A DNA stretch of 64,000 nt. It comes from Aeromicrobium sp. Root236. GTDB lineage: Bacteria > Actinomycetota > Actinomycetes > Propionibacteriales > Nocardioidaceae. Positions 10,530 through 18,225 of this stretch are shown in pieces; position 1 is the stretch's first letter, and each line of letters begins with the position of its first letter. The notes beneath the pieces were generated by a model that saw nothing but the letters and a program-made list of their open reading frames with translations, was not told the origin of the DNA and made no database searches. A program made the translations under genes and the position numbers. The DNA lies in assembly GCF_001428805.1 (NCBI RefSeq), contig NZ_LMIS01000001.1:1176529-1240528 (forward strand). The letters are read 5' to 3'.

Positions 10530-11561
10530 ATGACACCGTTGTCACCCAAACCAGCGCCTCGGCAGCGGCCGACGATGAAGGACGTCGCCCGCGAAGCCGG
10601 CGTCGGCATCAAGACCGTCTCCCGGGTCGTCAACGGGGAGGGCTACGTCGGCGAGGCCACCGCTGCCCGCGTACGAGCCGCCGTCGAACGACTCGCCTAC
10701 CGGCGTGACGTGAGCGCCGGCTCGCTGCGCCGGGCCGACCGCCGCACCCTGAGCATCGGGCTGCTGCTCGGCGACGTCTCCAACCCGTTTGACGCCCAGG
10801 TGCACCGCGGCGTCGAGGATGCCGCCGGCGCCGCAGGATTCGCGGTGCTCTCGGCGAGCCTCGACGAGGACCCCGACCGGGAGCGCGAGCTCGTGCCGAC
10901 GATGGGGTCCTACCAGGTCGACGGCCTGATCGTGATGCCTGCGGGTCCCGATCCGACCGCCCTGCAGCGCGAGATGGATGCCGGCATGCCGGTCGTGCTC
11001 GTCGACCGCGGCGTCGACGGGCTCGACACCGACAGCGTCGTGGTCGACAACCAGAGCGGTGCCCGGCTGGCCACCGAGCACCTCATCTCGTACGGGCACC
11101 GGCACATCGCGTTCATGGGCGACCGGCAGTTCCTGCCGACGGCCCGCATGCGCCTCGAGGGCTATCGCGAGGCGTGCTGGGCGGCACGGGCGGCGACGCA
11201 CATCATCCCGGACCTCTCCAACGAGTACCTCGCCGAGACCGCGACCCGCGCGATGCTGCAGGCGAGCCCGGCCCCGACGGCGATCTTCGCCGCCCAGAAC
11301 CTCGTGACGATCGGGGTCGTGCGCGCGCTGCGCAGTCTCGGCCTGGAGCACGAGATCGCGGTCGTCGGCTTCGACGACATCTCCCTCGGCGACCTCGTCT
11401 CCCCCGCGATCACGGTCATCGCCCAGGACCCGCACCTCATCGGCAAGATGGCGGCCGAGCGCCTCCTGGCCCGGATCGGCGGGGACACCGGTCCCGTGGA
11501 GCAGATCGTCGTGCCCACCTCGTTCCTCGTACGCGGCTCCGGCGAGATCCCACCACCGTGA
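10530..11561 (+). CDS. LacI-family transcriptional regulator of the sugar importer
   Basis: 343-residue repressor with a LacI helix-turn-helix (TMKDVAREAGVGIKTVSRVV, residues about 15-35) and a sugar-binding periplasmic-type core (SIGLLLGDVSNPFDAQVHRG; DGLIVMP; VVGFDDISLGDLVSPAIT). It is divergent from the importer and kinase genes and probably senses the same sugar. ATG 10530 is chosen over the frame-open 10482 because it sits seven bases after TAGGCT and gives a normal LacI N-terminus. Operator O2 overlaps its first codons, implying autoregulation. Confidence 0.93.
   Translation: MTPLSPKPAPRQRPTMKDVAREAGVGIKTVSRVVNGEGYVGEATAARVRAAVERLAYRRDVSAGSLRRADRRTLSIGLLLGDVSNPFDAQVHRGVEDAAGAAGFAVLSASLDEDPDRERELVPTMGSYQVDGLIVMPAGPDPTALQREMDAGMPVVLVDRGVDGLDTDSVVVDNQSGARLATEHLISYGHRHIAFMGDRQFLPTARMRLEGYREACWAARAATHIIPDLSNEYLAETATRAMLQASPAPTAIFAAQNLVTIGVVRALRSLGLEHEIAVVGFDDISLGDLVSPAITVIAQDPHLIGKMAAERLLARIGGDTGPVEQIVVPTSFLVRGSGEIPPP
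10531..10544. promoter_or_regulatory. LacI-family operator O2 overlapping the regulator start codon
   Basis: TGACACCGTTGTCA differs from O1 by one base and covers codons 1-5 of the LacI gene. Centre-to-centre distance to O1 is 67 bp, so looping or independent autorepression are both possible. Confidence 0.72.
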
Positions 11562-11631
11562 CGCTCACGAAGTGCGGGGGCGTACGAGCGGCGTTACCGT
11601 CGAAAGGTTGACCCCCGACGAAAGGCGTCCC

Positions 11632-11832
11632 ATGTACATCGGTGGATCCATCTTCCTTCTCGCCCTCGGCGCGATCCTGGCATTCGCGGTGCAGGACAAC
11701 ATCCAGGAGGTCGAGCTCACGACGGTGGGCTACATCCTCATGGCGGCCGGCGCGCTCGGCATCGTCGTCAGCCTGATCATCAACGGTCAGCGAACCCAGG
11801 GTCGCCGCGACGACCTGCCGCCGCCGCGCTGA
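11632..11832 (+). CDS. Small DUF6458-like membrane protein
   Basis: 66-residue protein with two hydrophobic segments (SIFLLALGAILAFAVQ and GYILMAAGALGIVVSLII) joined by a short polar loop with VELTTVG, then a basic/proline tail. This is the pattern of the DUF6458 family, common and uncharacterised in actinobacteria. ATG 11632 follows GAAAGG; the longer open frame from 11572 lacks support. Its 3' end overlaps the convergent MFS gene by 53 bases. Confidence 0.8.
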   Translation: MYIGGSIFLLALGAILAFAVQDNIQEVELTTVGYILMAAGALGIVVSLIINGQRTQGRRDDLPPPR

Positions 11833-13057
11833 CCGGGTCGCGCACGAGGAACAGCGGAGCGGCGAGCGCGAGCACGACACCACCGACCATCATCGAGGTG
11901 CCGGTGGAGAATCCGGACGCGATCGCGCCCAACGTGATGGCGCCGACCGCCGCCGACGACTGGAACGCCATGGAGGCGAGGGACAGCGCCGTCGCCCGGT
12001 TGCGGTTGCTGACCTGCTCGTGCAGCAGCGTCTCGTAGATCGCCCCGGCGGCGGAGTGCACCGCGTACGTCGCGAAGAACCCGACGATCAAGGCCGCCGG
12101 TCCGCCGGCGAGCCCCATCGCCACGACGGTGGCGCCCTGGAGGATCCGCAACGCGACGGAGACCTGCGTCATGGTCCACCGGCGGACGAGGAACGGCACC
12201 GCCGCCGCACCGAGGGCGGACACGCCCCAAGCCGCTGCCGTCACGGGACCCATGACCGACGCCGTCAGGTCACGATCGTCGAACAGCTCGGAGAGCCTGA
12301 TCGGCATGAACGACTCGAACGCGACGATGCCGAAGCCCCAGAACAGCTCGACCGCCACGAGCGCCCGGAGCACCCGAGAGCCCCACATGAGCCGCAGCCC
12401 GGCAAGGATCGTCGTCGGGGTGGCCCGCACCGAGTCCAGCACGCCGCCGCGCCGGTCCGAGCGGTCCTCGTGCATCAGCAGCGCGGCCGCGACGATCTGC
12501 ACGCAACCGAGAGCCGCCGCGATGACGAACGGAGCCGTGAGTGCCGCCTCCCGGTCGACCGGCAGCCAGGCGATGACCGCGCCTGACAGCACGGCACCCG
12601 TGGCGATCGAGATGCCGAGGACACTGGCATAGCCCGACAGGCCCCGAGCGACCACGGCGGCCGGCTCGTCGATCGTCTCGTCGTCGTGCACCGCGTCGAC
12701 GAACCACGAGTTGAGCGGCCCGCTGTCGAGCGCCCGGAACGTGCCGGCCAGGCCGTACGCCAGAGCGAATGCCAGCACCGAGTGTGCGAGCGAGGACGTC
12801 ACGTACGACGCCACAGCGACGACCGCAGAAGCGAGGAACACGGGCTTGCGACCCAACGCGTCGGTGAATCCCCCGGTCGGCAGCTCGAGCAGCAGCACGA
12901 CGATGCCCTGGACCGCGGCGACCCGGCCGTACTCGGCGATCGAGAGGCCGCGCTCGAGCGGCAGCAGCGCGACGACGGGCACGATGAAGCCGGTCGGCAG
13001 CCAGCGCAGCGCCGTCAGCAGCCAGAACCGGTTGCGCAGGGTCATGCGGCTCGTCAT
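11780..13057 (-). CDS. MFS transporter
   Basis: 425-residue major facilitator with about 12 hydrophobic segments; FTDALGRKPVFLASA fits the loop 2-3 motif A (GxLaDrxGRk-like). The substrate is unknown; drug or metabolite export is likely given the coupled ArsR-type regulator. ATG at 13057 overlaps the regulator stop (ATGA), so both come from one mRNA. The C-terminal tail (SAAAAGRRGDPGFADR) overlaps the DUF6458 gene on the opposite strand. Confidence 0.88.
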   Translation of the reverse strand: MTSRMTLRNRFWLLTALRWLPTGFIVPVVALLPLERGLSIAEYGRVAAVQGIVVLLLELPTGGFTDALGRKPVFLASAVVAVASYVTSSLAHSVLAFALAYGLAGTFRALDSGPLNSWFVDAVHDDETIDEPAAVVARGLSGYASVLGISIATGAVLSGAVIAWLPVDREAALTAPFVIAAALGCVQIVAAALLMHEDRSDRRGGVLDSVRATPTTILAGLRLMWGSRVLRALVAVELFWGFGIVAFESFMPIRLSELFDDRDLTASVMGPVTAAAWGVSALGAAAVPFLVRRWTMTQVSVALRILQGATVVAMGLAGGPAALIVGFFATYAVHSAAGAIYETLLHEQVSNRNRATALSLASMAFQSSAAVGAITLGAIASGFSTGTSMMVGGVVLALAAPLFLVRDPVSAAAAGRRGDPGFADR

Positions 13058-13575
13058 GCCCGCGGCAGGATCAGCGCGTGCAGCGTCACCCGTTCGGACC
13101 CCTGCTTGTCCGCGTAGCGCTGCACGACGGCGAGGATGTCCTGCTCCAGCGCCTCGAGGTCCTCGGGATCGAGCGACAGCGCGTAGTCGCTCATGCCGAC
13201 GCCGGGCCGGTGCTCGGTCCACCGCTCGAGGTCCTCACGCAGGTGCTCCTCCTGGCGCCGTCGCACGACGTCGAGGTACTCCCGGCCGCCGTCGAGGCTC
13301 GCAAGCGTCGCCGGGTACGTCGTGAGGTCGTACAGCGACTTCCAGCGGCGCTCCCGGCCGGACGGCTGCTCGTCGGCGTCGCTGACGAAGCCGAACCGCT
13401 CGAGCTGCCGCAGGTGGTAGGACGTCGACCCGCTCGACTCGCCGAGCTCGCGGGCCAGCTCCGAAGCGGTCGAGGGACCCAGGCGGCGCAGCGCACCCAG
13501 CAGCTGCATCCGGAGCGGGTGCGAGACCGCCTTGAGCGTGTCGAGGTCCTCGACGACCTTGTTGGTGAGGCTCAT
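13054..13575 (-). CDS. ArsR-type winged-helix regulator
   Basis: 173-residue regulator with an N-terminal winged helix: LKAVSHPLRMQLLGALRRLG, then ASELARELGESSGSTSYHLRQLE as recognition region, then the wing. The C-terminal half (residues 85-173) is longer than metal-sensing ArsR proteins and lacks the CVC metal motif, so a non-metal signal is likely. ATG 13575 follows GGTTGGGGAC. A cluster of TGCAAAGA half-sites lies 18-49 bases upstream, so autoregulation with the coupled MFS gene is probable. Confidence 0.88.
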   Translation of the reverse strand: MSLTNKVVEDLDTLKAVSHPLRMQLLGALRRLGPSTASELARELGESSGSTSYHLRQLERFGFVSDADEQPSGRERRWKSLYDLTTYPATLASLDGGREYLDVVRRRQEEHLREDLERWTEHRPGVGMSDYALSLDPEDLEALEQDILAVVQRYADKQGSERVTLHALILPRA

Positions 13576-13590
13576 GTCCCCAACCGTACA

Positions 13591-13626
13591 ACTGCAAAGA
13601 CTTCTTTGCAAACAGTTCTTTGCAGT
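13591..13626. promoter_or_regulatory. Operator cluster of TGCAAAGA half-sites upstream of the ArsR gene
   Basis: TGCAAAGA-CT-TCTTTGCA (13593-13610) is a perfect 8-bp inverted repeat. A third half-site TCTTTGCA follows at 13617-13624, so outer arms ACTGCAAAGA and TCTTTGCAGT also pair. It fills the short gap between the QueA-like gene and the regulator, where the promoter of the ArsR-MFS operon should be. Confidence 0.72.
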
Positions 13627-14741
13627 CAGGCGGCCAGTACCTCTGCCCGGGCGGGCAACAGCAACGCCGAGTCGCCGAACTCGTGCCAGTGATAGCCGGC
13701 CTCGACAGCCGCGTCGTACGCCGTCTGGGTCAGCCGCGGCCCGGCGACGGCCTCCACCAGCAACAGGTGCGACGCCGCCGGGTCGTGCCAGCCGGTGATG
13801 AGCCCGTCGACGACGCGCGGGGGCGCGTTGCGGGTGATGACCCGCTCGGTCCAGCCGGAGCTCGCCTCGACCGTGGCCCGGCCCGGCGCCCCACCGACGG
13901 CCGACTCGAGCGCCCGCGTGACGGTGGTGCCGACGGCGATGACCCGCCCTCCCCCGGCTCTCGTGGCGTTGACGAGCCGCGCGGTCGACTCGCTGACCTC
14001 GAACCACTCGGGCTGCGGAGCCTCGCCCGCCTCCTGCGACGAGACGCCCGTGTGCAGCAGGATCGGCGCGATCGCGATGCCGCGGGACACGAGCCTGGTC
14101 ACCACGTCCGGCGTGAACGGCCGGGCCGCGCTCGGCATCTCGGCGCTGCCCGGTGTCGTGCCGAAGATGGTCCGGTAGTCCTCGATCGGGTACCGCCGGT
14201 CGAGGTAGCCGTACGCGATCGGTCGCCCGATGCTCGCCAGGACGTCAGGCAGCGCTGCCTGTCCGGCGTAGGACGCCCGCCAGAGCCGGTTGCCGCGGCC
14301 GGTCGGCGACGAGCTCTCACACGGATAGGGCTCGAGCAGCGTGAGTGCCGCGCCCTCGACCGGCAGCGCCAGGGTCTGCCCGGCCTCGGCGTCGAGCACG
14401 GCCCACGACGCGTCGGGGGACGTGCGGACCTCGACGACCCAGGTGCCGTCCCTCAGGTCCGTCGCCACGTGCACCACGACGTCCCCGTTCGAGGCGCCGT
14501 CGCCGGACAGCACGGCATCGAGCTCGCCGGCGACCGTCTGCGAGGCGTTGACGACGACGAGGTCGCCCGGCTGGAGGTGGTCCGCGAGGTCGCCGAACGT
14601 GGCGTGCGTCACCTGGTCACCGTGCGCGACCAGCAGGCGTACGTCGTCGCGGCGCATCCCTCGCGCCTCGGCCGGCGAGGGCGCGGTCCGGTCCCCCGGC
14701 GGCGAGAACGTCGTCGAGGGCGCGATGTCGATCCGCGTCAT
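13626..14741 (-). CDS. QueA-like protein (S-adenosylmethionine:tRNA ribosyltransferase-isomerase family)
   Basis: 371 residues resembling QueA, the enzyme that moves the ribosyl of SAM onto 7-aminomethyl-deazaguanine in tRNA during queuosine synthesis. Family regions seen: LADHLQPGDLVVVNAS, GYLDRRYPIEDYRTIF, LHTGVSSQE and GGRVIAVGTTVTRALES. The N-terminus is divergent: the usual QueA DYxLPxELIAQ start is missing and the LVVNDTRV stretch is altered to VVVNASQTV. No other queuosine gene lies nearby. It starts one base after the SDR stop. It may be a QueA paralogue with a different substrate. Confidence 0.82.
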   Translation of the reverse strand: MTRIDIAPSTTFSPPGDRTAPSPAEARGMRRDDVRLLVAHGDQVTHATFGDLADHLQPGDLVVVNASQTVAGELDAVLSGDGASNGDVVVHVATDLRDGTWVVEVRTSPDASWAVLDAEAGQTLALPVEGAALTLLEPYPCESSSPTGRGNRLWRASYAGQAALPDVLASIGRPIAYGYLDRRYPIEDYRTIFGTTPGSAEMPSAARPFTPDVVTRLVSRGIAIAPILLHTGVSSQEAGEAPQPEWFEVSESTARLVNATRAGGGRVIAVGTTVTRALESAVGGAPGRATVEASSGWTERVITRNAPPRVVDGLITGWHDPAASHLLLVEAVAGPRLTQTAYDAAVEAGYHWHEFGDSALLLPARAEVLAA

Positions 14742-14742
14742 C

Positions 14743-15429
14743 TCAGGCCCCCGCCCGGGCCGGCACGAGGTCCGACGCCTGGTAGCGACCGCTCGGCGGC
14801 CGCTGGTCGAGCAGCGCCAGGAATGCCGGGACGACCGACTCCGGCAGCGGCCGGTCCGAGATGTCCTGGCCGGGGAACGCGTCCTGGTGCATCTGCGTGC
14901 GCATGTCGCCCGGGTCCACGGTCCACCACCGGACGTCGGGCTGCTCGACGGCGAGCGTGAGCGTGAGGTGCTCGAGCGCGGCCTTGCTGGCGGCGTACGC
15001 GCCCCACGTCTCATAGTGGTCCGCCGCGGCGTCGGAGGTGATGTTGATGACCGCTCCGCCGACGTGCAACGAGGGCCACAGCGCACGGGTCAGGGCGATC
15101 GGCGCGACGACATTGGTCTGCCAAACATCCACCAGCACCTGGTCGTCCAGCTCCAGCACGGGCAGCAGCGGGCTCACGCCCAACGTGCTGGCGTTGTTGA
15201 CGAGCAGGTCGAGGCCGCCGTCTGCGGCTTCCACGAGCGCAGCGCGGTGCCGGGCGTCGGTCACGTCGCCGGCAACGGCCGTGACACGGTCACCCGCATG
15301 ACGGGCGGCCTCGCCGAGGCGCGTCTCGTCGCGGCCGGTGATGACGACGTCCCAGTCGCGTTCGGCCAGACCGGTGGCCAGCGCAAGGCCGAGACCGGCG
15401 GAGCCGCCGGTGATGAGTGCACGAGGCAT
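14743..15429 (-). CDS. Short-chain dehydrogenase/reductase (SDR)
   Basis: 228-residue classical SDR. The cofactor motif ITGGSAGLGLALA with GRDET after beta-2 suggests NADP(H). NNAS and the catalytic INITSD...YAASKAA (Ser-Tyr-Lys) are present. The substrate is unknown. Start ATG 15429, with GGAGAGAAC upstream. A SoxR-type box lies 45-62 bases upstream, so redox-cycling-drug induction, as for SoxR targets in Streptomyces, is a plausible regulation. The queA-like gene follows after one base, so the two are likely co-transcribed. Confidence 0.9.
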   Translation of the reverse strand: MPRALITGGSAGLGLALATGLAERDWDVVITGRDETRLGEAARHAGDRVTAVAGDVTDARHRAALVEAADGGLDLLVNNASTLGVSPLLPVLELDDQVLVDVWQTNVVAPIALTRALWPSLHVGGAVINITSDAAADHYETWGAYAASKAALEHLTLTLAVEQPDVRWWTVDPGDMRTQMHQDAFPGQDISDRPLPESVVPAFLALLDQRPPSGRYQASDLVPARAGA

Positions 15430-15473
15430 GGGGGTTCTCTCCTTGGTGATGTCTGATGCACATCAGCCAACAA

Positions 15474-15491
15474 CCTCAACCAAGGTTGAGG
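15474..15491. promoter_or_regulatory. SoxR/MerR-type operator upstream of the SDR gene
   Basis: CCTCAACCAAGGTTGAGG has the CCTCAA-N6-TTGAGG layout of SoxR boxes. On the minus strand it is preceded by TTGACC, giving a long (19-base) spacer to a weak TTGGCT -10, the stretched-spacer arrangement of MerR-family promoters. No MerR gene is in the window. Confidence 0.65.
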
Positions 15492-15505
15492 TCAACCCCC
15501 GCAGC

Positions 15506-15916
15506 TCAGCCGACCTTGCCGGCGAGCACGCAGTAGGTGAAAAAGATGACACCGAGCAGCAGCCCGACGTGCCCGAGGATCGACAGGTATGGACCCTCGG
15601 CCCAGGTGTCGTCGACGGCCGGCGCCGCGTGCTTGCCGGCACCCGGCAACCAGCGGGCGAGGATCAGGATGCCGACCACGACCTCGATCCACCACACGAC
15701 GAGCGCAACGATTCCTACGGCGTCGCTCGGGGAGGTCAGGTAGTAGACCCACAAGGCGAGCGCCGTCACGCCCAGGACGGTGTGCGCGTTGAGGATCGTG
15801 CCGGGGATCTGCGCGTGGCCGGGCTGCCGGCCCGTCGCGGACAGCCGCATCCGCGTGAGAAGGACGACGACCGCCGCCAGGGCGGTCAGCATCCACAGCA
15901 CGTTGTCGAGTTCCAC
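15506..15916 (-). CDS. Small four-helix membrane protein of unknown function
   Basis: 136 residues with four predicted transmembrane segments: NVLWMLTALAAVVVLLT, TVLGVTALALWVYYLT, GIVALVVWWIEVVVGILIL and GHVGLLLGVIFFTYCVLAG. Start GTG at 15916 is preferred because the frame upstream reads as non-membrane, low-complexity sequence and overlaps the NTF2-like gene; there is no strong RBS. I do not recognise the family beyond generic membrane protein. Context (SDR, NTF2-like) gives no clear role. Confidence 0.65.
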   Translation of the reverse strand: MELDNVLWMLTALAAVVVLLTRMRLSATGRQPGHAQIPGTILNAHTVLGVTALALWVYYLTSPSDAVGIVALVVWWIEVVVGILILARWLPGAGKHAAPAVDDTWAEGPYLSILGHVGLLLGVIFFTYCVLAGKVG

Positions 15917-15975
15917 GCAGGCATCGTGGCACAGGTCGAGGTCAACGGGATACTGCCAGTACGGCAGAGAACCGC

Positions 15976-16362
15976 TCAGGCGCCCGGCAGGGAACCCGCG
16001 TCGAGCGGCGTCGAGTGGCGGCGCCAGACCTGCCACCCCGAGCTCGTACGAAGCCACGTGTCGCTGATGATGAACGTCCCGCTGCGATCCTCGCCGAGCA
16101 CCGTCGCGCGCATCCGTACGCGGCGCAGGACGGACGCGATGCCGTCACCGGTGTCGGTGAGCTGCTCCTCGACGTCCCATTCGTGGACCACGTACGCGTC
16201 GAGGGTCTCCAGCCATCGGGCGCGTGGCATGACCGCTGCTGCCGGGTGCACGAGCACCAGCGCGAAGTCCGGGTGCAGGACGCGCTCGGCGACCTCGTGG
16301 TCGCGCTGGTTGACCGCACGGTCGAAGTCCGCGCAGGCGGTGTCGAGCTCGGTGTCGGTCAT
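15976..16362 (-). CDS. NTF2-like (SnoaL/DUF4440-type) protein
   Basis: 128 residues with the alpha+beta barrel pattern of the DUF4440/SnoaL group: an N-terminal helix (DTACADFDRAVNQRDHEVAERVL), HPDFALVLVHP and a terminal GWQVWRRHSTPL strand. Such proteins bind small hydrophobic ligands or act as isomerase/cyclase scaffolds; no catalytic residue set can be assigned. ATG at 16362. A small hairpin (16377-16394) just upstream may terminate the YbaK mRNA. Confidence 0.75.
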   Translation of the reverse strand: MTDTELDTACADFDRAVNQRDHEVAERVLHPDFALVLVHPAAAVMPRARWLETLDAYVVHEWDVEEQLTDTGDGIASVLRRVRMRATVLGEDRSGTFIISDTWLRTSSGWQVWRRHSTPLDAGSLPGA

Positions 16363-16404
16363 GATCGATCATCGCACCGCACGGCCGTGTGCGGGCCACA
16401 ACGG

Positions 16405-16866
16405 CTATTGCGGCTCGGAGACATCGGCGACCTGCGCGTCGAGCGCGCGGATCATGTCGACCGCATTGACGGTCAGGCCGACGCCGTGCGCACCACCGCC
16501 GAGCGAGATCGTCCCGTCGACCCGCTCGTCGACGACGACCGGCCAGGCGTGGAGCGAGCCGAACGGCGTGATCGTGCCGCGCTCGTAGCCGGTGACCTGG
16601 AGCGCCACCGCCGCGTCGGGCATCGACAGCCGCGAGACACCGAGCAGGCTGCGCAGCTTGGGCCACGAGATCGTCCGGTCTCCGGGCACCAGCACGAACA
16701 GGAAGTCGTCGTCGGCACGACGTACGACCAGGCTCTTGACGAGCTGCCGCGGCTCGATGCCACGCGCGGCGGCCGCCTCGGCGAGAGACCCGACCGGGCC
16801 GTGCCGCGTCACCTCGTACGCGATCCCGGTCGCCTCGACCGCCGCGACTGCACGCTGCTCGCTCAC
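16405..16866 (-). CDS. YbaK/EbsC-family aminoacyl-tRNA deacylase
   Basis: 153-residue trans-editing domain that hydrolyses mischarged aminoacyl-tRNA (YbaK: Cys-tRNAPro). The family core appears as QLVKSLVVRRADDDFLFVLVPGD with the conserved Lys, plus LHAWPVVVDERV and LGGGAHGVGLTV. Start GTG 16866 lies exactly six bases after TACGCT, so it is probably leaderless. It is divergent from the HtrA-like gene across a 106-base region. Confidence 0.87.
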   Translation of the reverse strand: MSEQRAVAAVEATGIAYEVTRHGPVGSLAEAAAARGIEPRQLVKSLVVRRADDDFLFVLVPGDRTISWPKLRSLLGVSRLSMPDAAVALQVTGYERGTITPFGSLHAWPVVVDERVDGTISLGGGAHGVGLTVNAVDMIRALDAQVADVSEPQ

Positions 16867-16878
16867 GCCACGAGCGTA
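16867..16878 (-). promoter_or_regulatory. Leaderless -10 box of the YbaK gene
   Basis: On the minus strand TACGCT (16878-16873) is followed by six bases and the GTG at 16866. Confidence 0.55.
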
Positions 16879-16972
16879 CGCAAGGAACTCTCACCACAAG
16901 TTGAGCCCACTCACAGCGTTCCCATACCAACCCGGACTTGAGTCGAAGACAGGACTCAACGAGGAGCACGCC

Positions 16973-18175
16973 ATGAACGACCAACCAGGAACCACGCCCG
17001 ATCCGGCCCGGCCCGAGCCGCAGCACACCCCGACGGCCCACGCACGGACGCGTCGCCGGCCCGGAAGGCTGGGCATCGCCGCCATGGCCGGCGCGGCGAT
17101 CCTCGGCGTCTCCGGGCTCACGTACGCCGCGCAGGCAGGCAACGACCCCGCGACGACGGCGTCGGCCCAGACCCTGCCGACCAAGAACCGGTCCGACCGC
17201 GACCTCACCGTCCTGCCGTTCGACCGGCAGGCGGGATCGATCGACCAGGCCGGCACGACCGACGCCACGGCAGCACAGGAAGCCGGGCTCGTCTACATCA
17301 ACACGACCGTCGACTACGGGGCCGGCCAGGCGGCGGGCACCGGCATGGTCCTGACCTCCGACGGCGAGATCCTCACCAACCACCACGTCGTCGAGGGCGC
17401 GACCGCGATCACGGTGCAGGTCGTGTCGACCGGCAAGACGTACCAGGCAGCAGTCGTCGGCTACGACTCCACACACGACGTCGCGGTGCTGCAGCTCAAG
17501 GACGCCTCGGGTCTCACCACGATCAAGCCGGACACGTCCAACGCCGTGGCGGTCGGCGACAAGGTCACCGGTGTGGGCAATGCCAACGGCGACGGTGGTG
17601 CCGCCAGCGCTGCCGCAGGCACGGTCGCCGCGCTCAACCGGTCGATCACGGTGCAGTCCGACGCGGGCTCGGGCGCCGAGCGGCTCAGCGGCCTGATCCA
17701 GGTGTCGGCCGACATCATCGCCGGCGACTCCGGCGGCGCCCTCTACGACAGCGACGGTGAGGTGATCGGCATGAACACCGCCGCATCGAGCGGCAGCGCC
17801 GACGTGACCGGCTACGCCATCCCGATCTCCCAGGCGCTCACGATCGCCGACCAGATCGAGAGCGGCACCGAGACCGGCACGGTCCACATCGGGACGACCG
17901 GCTTCCTGGGTGTCCAGATGGCGCAGTCGGCGTACGGGCAGAGCGATGGCGCTCTGGTCGCCGGCACGGTCGAGGGCTCCGCGGCCCGGGCCGCCGGCAT
18001 CACCCGGGGCAGCACCATCACGCAGTTCAACGGCTCGTCGATCTCGACGGCCGCGGAGCTGTCCGATGCCGTGTCACGCGTCGACGCGGGCAAGACCGCG
18101 ACCGTGTCGTGGACCGACTCGGCCGGCACGAGTCACACCGCGACGGTGACGTTGAAGGCCGGACCGATCGGCTGA
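16973..18175 (+). CDS. HtrA/DegP-like membrane-anchored serine protease with PDZ domain
   Basis: 400 residues: a disordered Pro-rich N-terminus, one membrane anchor (about 33-52, GIAAMAGAAILGVSGLTYA), a trypsin-like domain and a C-terminal PDZ (about 310-395, GFLGVQMAQ ... TQFNGSSI). The triad is intact: His138 in LTNHHVV, Asp169 in HDVAVL, Ser253 in GDSGGAL. It probably acts outside the membrane in protein quality control. ATG follows GAGGAG. A possible promoter TTGAGC (16901) - 18 bases - TACCAA lies upstream. Confidence 0.92.
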   Translation: MNDQPGTTPDPARPEPQHTPTAHARTRRRPGRLGIAAMAGAAILGVSGLTYAAQAGNDPATTASAQTLPTKNRSDRDLTVLPFDRQAGSIDQAGTTDATAAQEAGLVYINTTVDYGAGQAAGTGMVLTSDGEILTNHHVVEGATAITVQVVSTGKTYQAAVVGYDSTHDVAVLQLKDASGLTTIKPDTSNAVAVGDKVTGVGNANGDGGAASAAAGTVAALNRSITVQSDAGSGAERLSGLIQVSADIIAGDSGGALYDSDGEVIGMNTAASSGSADVTGYAIPISQALTIADQIESGTETGTVHIGTTGFLGVQMAQSAYGQSDGALVAGTVEGSAARAAGITRGSTITQFNGSSISTAAELSDAVSRVDAGKTATVSWTDSAGTSHTATVTLKAGPIG

Positions 18176-18213
18176 GTCGTCTGCCGCCGGAGGAGCCGTC
18201 GGCGGAGGGTCGG

Positions 18214-18225
18214 TAGCCTGAACGG
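18214..18225 (+). promoter_or_regulatory. Leaderless -10 box of the GNAT-NUDIX gene
   Basis: TAGCCT, six bases, then GTG at 18226, with no RBS between. Confidence 0.6.
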
